In this document: in pieces, positions 24,634 through 33,363 of the stretch
Numbering within the stretch: the stretch's first letter is position 1
How the letters are laid out: every line of letters begins with the position of its first letter
NCBI RefSeq assembly: GCF_019802125.1
Contig: NZ_JAHVHT010000008.1
Coordinates: 1-64,000 of the forward strand
DNA: 64,000 nucleotides
Reading direction: 5' to 3'
From: Tateyamaria omphalii
GTDB taxonomy: Bacteria; Pseudomonadota; Alphaproteobacteria; Rhodobacterales; Rhodobacteraceae
The notes under the pieces: model-generated
What the model was told of the DNA's origin: nothing
What the model saw: the letters and a program-made list of their open reading frames with translations, nothing else
Databases searched by the model: none
Program-made: the position numbers and the translations under genes

Positions 24634-27261
24634 GTGGTGGGTTTCATGGCGCGGGCTGCGTTCGAACATGTGGCGACGGTGCCGGACGGGAACAACATGT
24701 TCCTGACCGGGATCACCGATATGGCCGTTTTAGAGACGAATAACGGGCCGGTTCTGTATACTGTCGCCCGCTTCGGCGGCGGTGATCTTGTGGCCTATCG
24801 CATCAATGGCAATGGCAGCCTGAGCCAGATCGACACCCAGACCCTGCCCGGTGGGGCGCAGGCCGGCACCGTCAACAGCCTCGCCGTTATGTCCGACGGG
24901 GCAGGGGGGCAGGACCTGCTGGTCACGGGGGTGAACAATACGGGCCTTTACCGGGTCGAGCTGAGTGCCGCGGGCGGGATGTCGTCCCCATCCGCCGTCA
25001 CGGGTGCGGCCATGCCTGCGACGTTGCTGGACAGCACCGGCGTCACCGTGAACGGGCAGAGCTATGTCTACACCATCGACCGGGGCAGCGACGAGATCGG
25101 CATCTGGCGTGTGAACGCGAATGGCACCGTCAACACCGTGCGCGATGGGGGCAACGGCGATACGGGCGCCGTGGGCCTGACTGCGCTCACCCATGTGCAG
25201 GTGGGCGGCACGCCCTTTCTGCTGGCGGCCTCGGGCAGCGACAATGCCCTGATCTCCTACAGGCTGAACAGCTCCGGCGTCGCGGTCGAGGTCGACCGGA
25301 TTGCCGCTGCTGACGGCGTCGGCATTGGCGGGGCCAGCATCGTGGAAAGCGTCACCGTGGGGGGGCAGGTCTATGCCATCCTGGGTGCGGCGGGCAGCGG
25401 TTCGCTGAGCGTGGCAGCCGTGTCGGGCAATGGCAGCCTGACCCTGACCGATCATGTGATGGACACGCTGGGTACCCGCTTTGCCGGGGCCCATGTGATC
25501 GAGACCGTCACCCATGGCGGCCGCTCCTATGTGGCCGTGGCGGGCAGTGACGATGGCGTGACCCTGTTCGAGATGATGCCCGGAGGCACCCTGCGCCACA
25601 TGGGCACCGTGGCCGATGCGGTCGACACCACGCTGGATGCCGTTTCGGCCCTGAACCTGACGGTGGTTGGTGGCCATCTGCACCTGGCCGTCAGTTCCGC
25701 AAACGAGGCCGGTTTGACCTTGTTCAGGGTCGATATTGGCGCCATGGCGGCCCCGATCACCGGCGGCAACGGCGCGCAGAACCTGAGCGGCGGGGCCGGG
25801 GCCGATCTGATCGATGGCGGGGCGGGCAACGACCAGTTGCGCGGGCAGGCGGGCGACGACGTGATCATCGATGGGGCGGGCACCGACACGCTGTGGGGTG
25901 GGGCGGGGGCCGATGTCTTTGTCCTGACCGGGGACGGGGACCGCGATATCATCCAGGATTTCGACATCACCGAGGACCGTCTGGATCTGTCGGACTGGCC
26001 GCTCTTGCGCTATGCCAGCCAGCTTACGTTTTCGAGCCGCAGCGATGGCATCCTCATTCGTTTTGGCGATGAAGAGCTGGTGATCCGCACGATCGATGGT
26101 GCCCCTCTCACGGCCCAGGACATCCTGGCGCTGGATGTGGTCGGCCAATCGCGGTTTCTGCCGGAGTGGACATTGCCGTCCAACGGGGCGGAGGACCCGG
26201 ACCCCGATCCGGGACCTGATCCCGACCCAGATCCTGTGCCCGACCCAGATCCTGACCCCGGACCCGATCCCGACCCTGATCCCGATCCGGTGCCTGATCC
26301 TGATCCCGGCCCCGCGCCGCCGAAGAATCTGACAGGCACCGATGCCTCCGATACGCTGGTGGGCGACACCGGCAACGACACGTTGCGCGGTCTGAGCCAG
26401 GATGACGATCTGTCCGGCATGGGCGGTGACGACACTCTGGATGGGGGCGACGGTGACGATGCCGTGCGCGGCAACGCGGGCAATGACGTGCTGACCGGTG
26501 GTGCGGGCGATGACAGCCTGTGGGGCGGGACCGGCTTCGACACCATCAGCGGCACCGGCGGCAATGACAGCATCTGGGGCGGCGATGGTTTCGACGTGGC
26601 CGGAGGCGGCGATGGCGACGATCTCCTGGTGGGCAATAACGGGGCCGACCTGCTGTATGGCGACAATGGCAATGACACCCTGAACGGGGGCCTGAACGCC
26701 GATACGCTGTCGGGCGGAAACGGCAATGATCTGCTCTCGGGCAGCGCGGGCAGCGATGATCTGCGTGGCAATGCGGGCAATGACCGGCTGGACGGCAACG
26801 CGGGTGCCGATGTGCTGAACGGGGGCCACAACAACGACACGCTCAACGGGGGCATCAACCATGACACGCTGATCGGCGGGTCGGGCAATGACCGGCTGAA
26901 CGGCAACAACGGCGCCGACAGCCTGATGGGTGATGGTGGCAACGACACGCTGGCGGGCAATGCGGGTCATGACACGCTCGATGGGGGTGGGGGCGACGAT
27001 TACCTCTTTGGCGGGATCGGGGCCGATACGTTCATCTTCACCGGCGGCGATGACGAGATCGCGGACTTCCAGAACAATATCGATACGTTGGTGCTGGACC
27101 GTGCCCTGTGGGGTGGTGAAACCATGACCGTGAATGGGTTGACCCAGTTCGCCGAGGTCGTGGATGGGGATCTGCTGCTGGATTTCGGCGAAGGCAACCG
27201 CCTGACCCTGACCGGGGTCGAGAGCCTGAACGTGCTGAACGGCGATCTGGACTTTCTATGA
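24634..27261 (+). CDS. Large RTX protein with beta-propeller-like N-terminus and Asp-Pro linker
   Basis: An 875-residue extracellular protein. Residues ~10-370 form repeated beta units (FEHVATVPDGNNMFLTGITD; VGGTPFLLAASGSDNALIS; GGRSYVAVAGSDDGVTLFE) resembling a seven-bladed lactonase-type propeller. A first RTX block (about 386-440) and a DFDITEDRLDLSDWP module follow. Next come an (Asp-Pro)-rich linker (about 519-560), a second RTX block (about 565-810) and a T1SS C-terminus ending LNGDLDFL. The first GTG is at 24634; ATG 24646 is an alternative with GTGGTGGG upstream. It is divergent from the protease operon (210-bp gap). Its 3' end overlaps the convergent sulfotransferase gene by 6 bp. 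Confidence 0.85.
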   Translation: MVGFMARAAFEHVATVPDGNNMFLTGITDMAVLETNNGPVLYTVARFGGGDLVAYRINGNGSLSQIDTQTLPGGAQAGTVNSLAVMSDGAGGQDLLVTGVNNTGLYRVELSAAGGMSSPSAVTGAAMPATLLDSTGVTVNGQSYVYTIDRGSDEIGIWRVNANGTVNTVRDGGNGDTGAVGLTALTHVQVGGTPFLLAASGSDNALISYRLNSSGVAVEVDRIAAADGVGIGGASIVESVTVGGQVYAILGAAGSGSLSVAAVSGNGSLTLTDHVMDTLGTRFAGAHVIETVTHGGRSYVAVAGSDDGVTLFEMMPGGTLRHMGTVADAVDTTLDAVSALNLTVVGGHLHLAVSSANEAGLTLFRVDIGAMAAPITGGNGAQNLSGGAGADLIDGGAGNDQLRGQAGDDVIIDGAGTDTLWGGAGADVFVLTGDGDRDIIQDFDITEDRLDLSDWPLLRYASQLTFSSRSDGILIRFGDEELVIRTIDGAPLTAQDILALDVVGQSRFLPEWTLPSNGAEDPDPDPGPDPDPDPVPDPDPDPGPDPDPDPDPVPDPDPGPAPPKNLTGTDASDTLVGDTGNDTLRGLSQDDDLSGMGGDDTLDGGDGDDAVRGNAGNDVLTGGAGDDSLWGGTGFDTISGTGGNDSIWGGDGFDVAGGGDGDDLLVGNNGADLLYGDNGNDTLNGGLNADTLSGGNGNDLLSGSAGSDDLRGNAGNDRLDGNAGADVLNGGHNNDTLNGGINHDTLIGGSGNDRLNGNNGADSLMGDGGNDTLAGNAGHDTLDGGGGDDYLFGGIGADTFIFTGGDDEIADFQNNIDTLVLDRALWGGETMTVNGLTQFAEVVDGDLLLDFGEGNRLTLTGVESLNVLNGDLDFL
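26191..26313 (+). repeat. (Asp-Pro)n-encoding degenerate hexamer repeat
   Basis: About 120 bp of GAYCCN-type repeats inside the propeller-RTX gene encode alternating DP with GP or VP interruptions, an extended acidic linker between two RTX blocks. Such tracts are slippage-prone. Confidence 0.85.
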
Positions 27262-28293
27262 TCCCGGAAGGGTCGCCCGTGCTTGCGCATAGGCAGTATC
27301 GACCAGTTCTATCGCATCATCGGGCAACGCATGGCGCACGCCCATGTTGCGCAGCATGTCGTGCAGGCCGGGGATCTGTGCAGTGGCAAAGGCCTGCAGA
27401 TCCGCTGCCGTGCCGAATGTGGGCGAAACAGGCTCTGATACGGGCGGAAACGGCCCCATCCGTGCCTGTGCCCAGCTGATCTGGTCGTCATGGCGGGCGG
27501 CAACGGGGGCCAGGGCCGCAGGATCGATGGCAAAGCGCGTCTGTCCGAGGCTGCGCAGCCCGTCGACCACGGCCCGGTTGACCAGCGCATCGCTGCGGTC
27601 CGCCAGCGGTGGCGTGCCGCGCGCCATACGGTGGGCATAAAGCACCGCGACCGCTTCGGCCGGCAGGGCCGGTTTTTCACGGGGCAGGGGGCGATCCGGC
27701 GCGGGCAGGCCGCAGCGCGCGGCGAAATCCGCCACCACATCGCCATTTGGAAAGCCCGTGGGATCAAAGGGCACGAGGGTCACGGCATCGGCGCCGAACA
27801 CATCCTCCCAGGGCTGAAACCAGTCTCTGTACAGGGGAAACAACGCATCAAGATCGAAGGGCAGGGCGGCATTGCGCAATTGCTGCTGAAAGGAGCTGGC
27901 CATCCAGGAGCCCGGCGCGCGCAGATAGGCCAGCACGTGGACATTGTCGAAGGCGGCAAGATCGTCGGCCAGTGCTGCCACCATGCGCGCGTCGGCCCAT
28001 TTGCTCAGCCCCTCGCCCGAGATCACCAGATCACTGTCGGGATGATCCGCGATCTGGGCCTGCATGGATGTCCGCCATTGCGCGGCCTTGGCCGGTGTCA
28101 GCTTGGCCAGCCGGAGCGCATCGGCCCGCGCCGCGTCGTCGGGGGCATAGAGCGCCGTCAGCACCCGGCTGTGATTGGGGATGCGCAATTGGAGGTAGCG
28201 CGTGCGCCCGTCATCGAGGTCCTGATAGGTCCGTTGGATTGAGGTGCTGCCCGTCTTGGTCGTGCCGATATGCAGGTGGCAGGTGCGGGTCAT
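27256..28293 (-). CDS. Sulfotransferase-like P-loop protein
   Basis: A 345-residue cytoplasmic protein. The N-terminus CHLHIGTTKTGSTSIQRTY is a 5'-phosphosulfate-binding loop variant (KTGSTSIQ), and SDLVISGEGLSKWA and VHVLAYLRAPGSWMASSFQQ (3'-phosphate-like) follow. It belongs with 28306-29355 and 43974-44969 to a KTGxTxxQ subgroup of sulfotransferase-like proteins frequent in roseobacter polysaccharide loci. Substrate unknown, presumably a sugar of the exported polymer. It lies 12 bp after the preceding paralogue, in the operon that begins with the KpsM-type permease. Confidence 0.75.
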   Translation of the reverse strand: MTRTCHLHIGTTKTGSTSIQRTYQDLDDGRTRYLQLRIPNHSRVLTALYAPDDAARADALRLAKLTPAKAAQWRTSMQAQIADHPDSDLVISGEGLSKWADARMVAALADDLAAFDNVHVLAYLRAPGSWMASSFQQQLRNAALPFDLDALFPLYRDWFQPWEDVFGADAVTLVPFDPTGFPNGDVVADFAARCGLPAPDRPLPREKPALPAEAVAVLYAHRMARGTPPLADRSDALVNRAVVDGLRSLGQTRFAIDPAALAPVAARHDDQISWAQARMGPFPPVSEPVSPTFGTAADLQAFATAQIPGLHDMLRNMGVRHALPDDAIELVDTAYAQARATLPGS

Positions 28294-28305
28294 GGGCCCT
28301 TGCCC

Positions 28306-29355
28306 CTATGTCGGGTCGAGCCGCACGCGCAGAAGCGTGGCCATCGCTGTGGCATAGGCGGCATGCAGGGCCACGTCATGGTCCGCCATCGGATCAGGGG
28401 TCGTGGCGGCGCGGGCCTGCTCGGCCGAACGGCGCAAGGCCCCCTCGAAGATGGGTTGGCCGTCCATGAAATCGCGGTCCATGGCCTGGGCGTCTTCCAT
28501 GCAGGTCTCGATGCAGGCGTCGACCAGGTCGGGTGACAGGCGCAGCTTGGGGTCGTTCGGGTAAAGCTCCATCAGCGTGGCGCGCAGCGGTGCCAGCACC
28601 CGATGGTCGGCGCCCGTGGGCAGGTCGCGGCCGCCCTTGGTCATGGTCCGGGTCAGCTCCCGGATCAGTTCCAGCACCTGTACGCCAGGGGTCGGGTTTT
28701 CGTCCGGGATGGGCGGCAGGTTCTGCATCACGGCCGGATCAAGCCCGACCTGGCCCACCAGGAAATCGGCCACCACGTCGCGGTCCATCAGCAGATCGCG
28801 CGCGTAGGGCCGCACATGGTAGCGGTCGCCAAACACGTCCTTCCAGGCCGCGGCCCGCTTGTGCAGCGCGCCCAGCCGTCCGCGCATCGACCGGCGCGCA
28901 AACGTGTCGAGCCGACGCACATATTTGCCCGTCTTCACGTTCTGGGCGTAGCTGGCCACGATCCGGTCCACATGGGGCCGGATATAGGCGACGAGCGTGA
29001 TCTCGGTCCCTGCGGGCACATATTTGTCCAGCGCCTCGGCCACGACGGCGGGGGGGACGCTTTCGAACCCTTCGCTGGAGATCACGGTGAGGGGAGGCTG
29101 TGCGGCCTCGAGCTCGGCGGCGAGATCGGCCCAGCCGCCCAGGTCGGGGGCAAAGCGCTTGTCGTCCAGCAACTCGTGCGTGAGGTTCACATGGGTGATG
29201 CGCTGCGGAACCTTGCGGCCTGCCAGCGGGTAATGCACGCCGAAGGTGCCTCCGTGGGCTTCCGGATCGCGGGCGCGGGCATCCAGCACGTGCTGGATCG
29301 TGGTGGTGCCGGTCTTGCGGTCTCCGACATGCAGGATCAGGCGTGGGGCGGTCAT
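28306..29355 (-). CDS. Sulfotransferase-like P-loop protein
   Basis: A 349-residue paralogue of the downstream gene. The N-terminus RLILHVGDRKTGTTTIQHVL contains the phosphosulfate loop. TVISSEGFESVPPAVV and ITLVAYIRPHVDRIVASYAQ match the second conserved block. Its ATG overlaps the stop of the SGNH gene by 4 bp, and the next gene follows after 12 bp, so it is the third of four genes in one unit (permease, SGNH, two sulfotransferases). The paralogues are clearly diverged, suggesting different positions or sugars are modified; that is inference. Confidence 0.78.
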   Translation of the reverse strand: MTAPRLILHVGDRKTGTTTIQHVLDARARDPEAHGGTFGVHYPLAGRKVPQRITHVNLTHELLDDKRFAPDLGGWADLAAELEAAQPPLTVISSEGFESVPPAVVAEALDKYVPAGTEITLVAYIRPHVDRIVASYAQNVKTGKYVRRLDTFARRSMRGRLGALHKRAAAWKDVFGDRYHVRPYARDLLMDRDVVADFLVGQVGLDPAVMQNLPPIPDENPTPGVQVLELIRELTRTMTKGGRDLPTGADHRVLAPLRATLMELYPNDPKLRLSPDLVDACIETCMEDAQAMDRDFMDGQPIFEGALRRSAEQARAATTPDPMADHDVALHAAYATAMATLLRVRLDPT

Positions 29356-30317
29356 GGATCGGGTACTCCCATGGTCAGCTTGCTCTGGTCGAACCAGGCG
29401 GCAAAGCGGGCACCAAAGCCCTTGTGCGGTGTCATCGGATTGTCGCGGATGAACGGGTAGCTCAGGAAATGCGGCCGTCCGGCATCGCCGGCATAGCCCG
29501 CCAGGTAGCGTTCGGCCGTGCCTTGCAGGATCACGTCGGGGGCCACGGCCTCGACCAGTTCATAGTGGAAGAACTGGGTGCGGCAGAACACGATGCGCCG
29601 GAATTGCCAGGCCAGGAGCGGCAGCATCTGCCGGAAAAAGCTGTCGCCGAAGATCAGCAGGGTCTTGTCGGTCTGGGCCTGCGGGCACTCGACCAGCGAC
29701 ATCACCCCGTTGTTGCGCGACAGCCCGTTGTTGAGCACCGAGGCCTCGATCGGCAGGCGCAGCACCTCGACCCGTTCGCGCACGGGGGGCTCGAACTTCA
29801 CGCCCAGGTCGCCCGCCAGCTTCTTTTCGCCCCAGCGGGCGCTGTCGGCCGCCGTCCGGAAGGCCGCGCCCTGGCCCGGGGTCAGGCTGTCGAGAATGGC
29901 ACTGGTCAGCGTGACCAGGCCGCGGTTCGAATAATGCGTGTCGGTGCGGGGAAAGGCATCGCCCTGGTCTGCCACCAGATCCAGCGGATAGTGCACGGGC
30001 AGGTTGTCTTTCCAGGCCGGGGCACCGCGGTAATGCGTCTCGAAGAGCGATGCCACGGGACCGAGCCGCGCCAGTTTCGGGCCGAGTGCGATCACCTTGT
30101 CGGGAAAGACCCAGTAGCCATAGGGGATGCCGCGCCGGGTGGCCCAGGCGGTGCGCTGGTCGATGGCCTTGAAGAAGCGGGCGATATCGTCGGGTCCGGG
30201 CGCGGCGCGGCCCTGGCAGTAGTCCAGAACGGAGTGGTCACCCCCGGTCAGGACCATCATGCGGTCGTCGGTGACGAAGATATCGGGGTGGCCATCGTCC
30301 AGGTGCGGCTTGGTCAC
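29352..30317 (-). CDS. AlgX/AlgJ-like SGNH-hydrolase-fold protein without signal peptide
   Basis: A 321-residue protein resembling the SGNH acetyltransferase domain of alginate O-acetylation proteins AlgJ/AlgX. TDTHYSNRGLVTLTSAIL gives the Asp-x-His-Tyr catalytic pair (near residue 131), LLIFGDSFFRQMLPLL gives the nucleophile Ser block (GDSFF, near 237), and IFVTDDRMMVLTGGDHS is the typical N-terminal strand. The order in AlgX/AlgJ is the same. Family members are normally exported; here no signal peptide or membrane anchor is visible after the GTG start, so it may act in the cytoplasm or the true start may be missed. It is cotranscribed with a polysaccharide permease and two sulfotransferases. 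Confidence 0.72.
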   Translation of the reverse strand: MTKPHLDDGHPDIFVTDDRMMVLTGGDHSVLDYCQGRAAPGPDDIARFFKAIDQRTAWATRRGIPYGYWVFPDKVIALGPKLARLGPVASLFETHYRGAPAWKDNLPVHYPLDLVADQGDAFPRTDTHYSNRGLVTLTSAILDSLTPGQGAAFRTAADSARWGEKKLAGDLGVKFEPPVRERVEVLRLPIEASVLNNGLSRNNGVMSLVECPQAQTDKTLLIFGDSFFRQMLPLLAWQFRRIVFCRTQFFHYELVEAVAPDVILQGTAERYLAGYAGDAGRPHFLSYPFIRDNPMTPHKGFGARFAAWFDQSKLTMGVPDP

Positions 30318-30394
30318 GGCTGAAAATGCCTTTTGGTCAGTCGGAATTGGACCGAGTGTATTTCACACCGTCTGGCGGACCACAACGGTGCAGC

Positions 30395-31228
30395 TTACAG
30401 CTCCATGATGTCCCGGTAGTAACGCCACAAAAACAGCAGCCCCACAGCCCCCGAGATCGCGGCAAACCCGAACACATAGGCCGGTGTGACATAGGCGGCT
30501 TCGTAACTTTTGTAGAAGGCGCCGCGCAGCTCTCCGGTCACGTGCATGAGCGGGTTCCACCACAGCCAGCTTTGATATGGATCGGGAATGGATTCGTAGA
30601 TGAAGATCACCCCCGACACGAGCAGGAGCGGTCGCGTCATGATGTTATAGGCCCTCTGCCAGACCTGGAACATCGACATCAGGAAACAGTTGAGGATGCC
30701 GACGCCCAGCCCCAGGGCCGCGGCCATGGAATAGGCCATCAGGACCCGGTCCACCTCGAGCGTGGTGCGGGTCTCAAACGCCCACAGGATGCCTGTGAGC
30801 AGCACGTAGCTGATCAGCAGTTGTGTCAGCAGGGCCAGGATGTAGCGCGCCAGCACCGCATCGATCAGCGTCACCCGTGGATAGGCCAGAAGCTGTCTGG
30901 AATAGTTCACCGCCTGCGCCGTTTTTGAGCTGACGTCGTTGAACAGGAAGAAGGGCAGCACCCCGGTGGCATAGAAGATCGGGAAATTCTCTCCCAAACG
31001 CGGGCTCCGGAAGCCGATGGAGAAGATCGCCGACAAAAGCGCGATACCCAGAAGCGGTTCCGCCAGGGCCCATAGATATCCCCCTGGCGAGCGGCCATAG
31101 GTTCCGCCCATCTCGCGCAGGATCAGAGCCGAAATGGTCCGTGGCATGGCAAACCGTTTACCCCGGTTCACCGCGCGCAATTGCTTGCCCTTTGTCGGTG
31201 GGGCAGAGGAGGAGGACGCATCCGTCAT
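30395..31228 (-). CDS. kpsM: Polysaccharide ABC exporter permease (KpsM/Wzm type)
   Basis: Inner-membrane permease of a capsule or O-polysaccharide ABC exporter. It is 277 residues with about six membrane segments, starting after a ~40-residue cytoplasmic tail. LGENFPIFYATGVLPFFLFN, NIMTRPLLLVSGVIFIYES and WWNPLMHVTGELRGAFY are characteristic of ABC-2 polysaccharide permeases (RkpT1/KpsM/BexB). Its expected ATPase is not adjacent: a KpsT-like gene is at 52280-52939, 21 kb away, beside KpsE. It is first in an operon with the SGNH protein and two sulfotransferases. Confidence 0.9.
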   Translation of the reverse strand: MTDASSSSAPPTKGKQLRAVNRGKRFAMPRTISALILREMGGTYGRSPGGYLWALAEPLLGIALLSAIFSIGFRSPRLGENFPIFYATGVLPFFLFNDVSSKTAQAVNYSRQLLAYPRVTLIDAVLARYILALLTQLLISYVLLTGILWAFETRTTLEVDRVLMAYSMAAALGLGVGILNCFLMSMFQVWQRAYNIMTRPLLLVSGVIFIYESIPDPYQSWLWWNPLMHVTGELRGAFYKSYEAAYVTPAYVFGFAAISGAVGLLFLWRYYRDIMEL

Positions 31229-31248
31229 GCGCCCGTGCCTATCACGTG

Positions 31249-31270
31249 GGGGCTGGCGCGGGCCAGCCCC
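31249..31270. terminator. Strong hairpin between RTX cluster and permease operon
   Basis: A 9-bp perfect stem GGGGCTGGC / GCCAGCCCC with a 4-base loop, 28 bp beyond the stop of the last RTX gene (-) and just upstream of the permease start. There is no T tract on the minus strand, so termination may need Rho or be partial. Confidence 0.5.
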
Positions 31271-31297
31271 TCTTGCTTGGATTGGCGATGGCTTGCG

Positions 31298-33088
31298 TCA
31301 GAGCAGGAAATCGGTTTCCGACAGCCCGGTGACGCCGGTGATGTTGATCCGAAAATCCTGGGTGCCGTCGCCGTTCACGTCGACCAGCACAACGGAATCC
31401 GGCCCACCGCCCGGTTCGCGGATCACCAGCTCGGCTTCGCCATTGGCTGATACCGCGCCAAGGCCCTGGAAGTTGATCGTGCCTTCCACCAGCGCCGTCA
31501 GATCAATCAGGTCCGAGCCGATCTGGAAGTCGGTGATCGTGTCAAAATTACCGCCGGTGGTGCGGCTCTGGGCGAAGTTCTCGAACAAGAACACGTCCTC
31601 ACCATTGCCGCCCGTCAGCGTGTCGGCTCCGCCGCCACCGACCAATGTGTCGTCGCCATTGGCACCGGACAAGGTGTCGTTTCCTGCACCGCCGTGGATG
31701 TAATCCTCGCCGTCGCCGCCGTTGAACACGTCATTGCCACCCTGGCCGAACAGCACGTCGTCGCCATCATTGCCGGTCAAGGTATCGTTGCCCAGACCAC
31801 CTGCGATGTTGTCGTCTCCGTCGCCGCCCGACACCACGTCATTGTCCAGACCGCCGCGCAAGGTGTCGTTGCCCTCATCACCGCGAATAGTGTCGTTCCG
31901 GGCGCCGCCATTGATGTAGTCGTCGCCCTCTCCGCCCTCGAGGCTGTCGCGGTTGGCGCCACCCCCGATGGTGTCGTCGCCGCCGCCGCCCAGGATGGTG
32001 TCGTTGCCGACGCGGCCCTGCAGCAGGTTGGCGCCGTCATTGCCGGTGATGGTGTTGTCGAGGCCGTTGCCCGCGCCGTTGATGTCTTCGGAGCCGAGCA
32101 GGGTCAGCACCTCGATCTCCTGGGCGAGGGTGTAGCTTGCTTCGCTTTCGACGGTGTCGGTCCCGTTGCCCATGGTCTCGACCAACTCGATGGACCCGTC
32201 GTCGATGATATAGAGATCATCGCCCGACTCGCCGGCCACCGTACCGCTTACCGTTCCGCCGCGTCCGTCGAAAATGTCCGCTGCGCTCCCCAGTTCGACA
32301 TTCCCCAGGATCGTGCCTTCATTGAGGACAAGATCCTCACCACTTCCCAGATCAATGGCACCCGTGCCGGTCCGGCTTTCGATCATCCCGGTGTTGTGCA
32401 CACTCACGTCGGTGGTGCGCACACTGCTCGAAAAGATCGCAAGGCTGTGCGCGCTGATTTCACCCGAGTTCGAAATATAAGCCGACCCTAAATTGCCAAG
32501 CGTAAGCCCGATCCCGGTGGACTCGGCAGAGTGGATCAGGCCGGTGTTGGTGATCGTGTTAAAGGTAGATGCACCCAGGTCGCCCGACAGTTCGATGACC
32601 TGGTTCCGGGACTCGATCAGCCCGCTGTTGAACACATAGTGATAGCCTGTGCCGACTTCGCTATCGATCGTCTCAGCACCATTTGCCGTGATGGATCCCG
32701 TATTGGTCAGGATGAAGTTGGCACTGCCATCGGAATCGTTGAAACTGATCGCGTCGCCGTTTGACGAATGGATCAGACCGTGATTGACCACATCCAGCAC
32801 AGTGGAAAGGTCGGCATCAATGGTTCCCGACGTCGGGTTTTCGGCGGTGATGATGCCATCTTCGCCGTTCAGCATTTCGAAGACGGTCCCATTCAGATCA
32901 AGGGCGGAAAAGCCACCGTCAAATGCGTAGATATAGCCGTCGTTGGTCAGCCAGTTGGTGCCGGTGGTCGCTGTGATGGCGTCGCTACCGTCAATGTAGA
33001 ACCCACCGTTTGCGCTGATCAAACCGGACTGGCTGCCATCAAGCGTTTCTGCGGTCGAGCTAATAAACGTGCGTAAGAAATCAGGCAT
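31298..33088 (-). CDS. Tandem RTX protein 1 (beta-solenoid plus RTX)
   Basis: A 596-residue secreted protein, the last of four paralogues. Residues ~20-290 are irregular repeats with the motif N-S/T-G-x-I (ILTNTGSITANG; FNSGLIESRN; ITNTGLIHSAES), suggesting a parallel beta-solenoid. A hinge (IFDGRGGTVSGTV) leads to RTX repeats (about 333-500). The C-terminal ~95 residues contain FDTITDFQIGSDLIDLTALV, LVIREPGGGPDSVVLVDVN and the terminus GLSETDFLL, shared by all four paralogues and likely the type I secretion signal. No catalytic motif is seen. A role as matrix protein or adhesin is inferred. AAGGA lies 9 bp before the ATG. Confidence 0.85.
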   Translation of the reverse strand: MPDFLRTFISSTAETLDGSQSGLISANGGFYIDGSDAITATTGTNWLTNDGYIYAFDGGFSALDLNGTVFEMLNGEDGIITAENPTSGTIDADLSTVLDVVNHGLIHSSNGDAISFNDSDGSANFILTNTGSITANGAETIDSEVGTGYHYVFNSGLIESRNQVIELSGDLGASTFNTITNTGLIHSAESTGIGLTLGNLGSAYISNSGEISAHSLAIFSSSVRTTDVSVHNTGMIESRTGTGAIDLGSGEDLVLNEGTILGNVELGSAADIFDGRGGTVSGTVAGESGDDLYIIDDGSIELVETMGNGTDTVESEASYTLAQEIEVLTLLGSEDINGAGNGLDNTITGNDGANLLQGRVGNDTILGGGGDDTIGGGANRDSLEGGEGDDYINGGARNDTIRGDEGNDTLRGGLDNDVVSGGDGDDNIAGGLGNDTLTGNDGDDVLFGQGGNDVFNGGDGEDYIHGGAGNDTLSGANGDDTLVGGGGADTLTGGNGEDVFLFENFAQSRTTGGNFDTITDFQIGSDLIDLTALVEGTINFQGLGAVSANGEAELVIREPGGGPDSVVLVDVNGDGTQDFRINITGVTGLSETDFLL

Positions 33089-33341
33089 TGGATATATCCT
33101 TGGTAAAAAATGTCAGTCAAAAAAATGAAGTGCTTCCTTTATAGCTCAAAACCGGCTGCATGTCGAAAAATGTCGTGATGCAGTCTCTGATGCCTGAGGG
33201 CTCAAGGCTTTTTATCGGTGGTGTCATGGTTCACCCCCTCAGGTCGCAGATATGGAACGGAGCCAGTCGGGAAGACTGTCTCTTGTCATGGTTTCGTCAG
33301 CTTTTGAATTCTCCTTTCCTGTTTTTATTTCAGAGGGTTAA

Positions 33342-33362
33342 GGCCCTGATGCGTGTCAGGCC
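33342..33362 (-). terminator. Hairpin directly after tandem RTX gene 2
   Basis: On the minus strand GGCCTGA pairs with TCA-GGCC (one bulged base) around a 6-base loop, starting right after the stop codon. It is followed by TTAACCC without a T tract, so a weak terminator at most. Confidence 0.3.
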
Positions 33363-33363
33363 G

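Noticed and set aside
24730..26970. 746-residue open frame antisense to the propeller-RTX gene
   Set aside because: Same artefact: repeat-derived composition, no start signal, and the plus strand has coherent domains.
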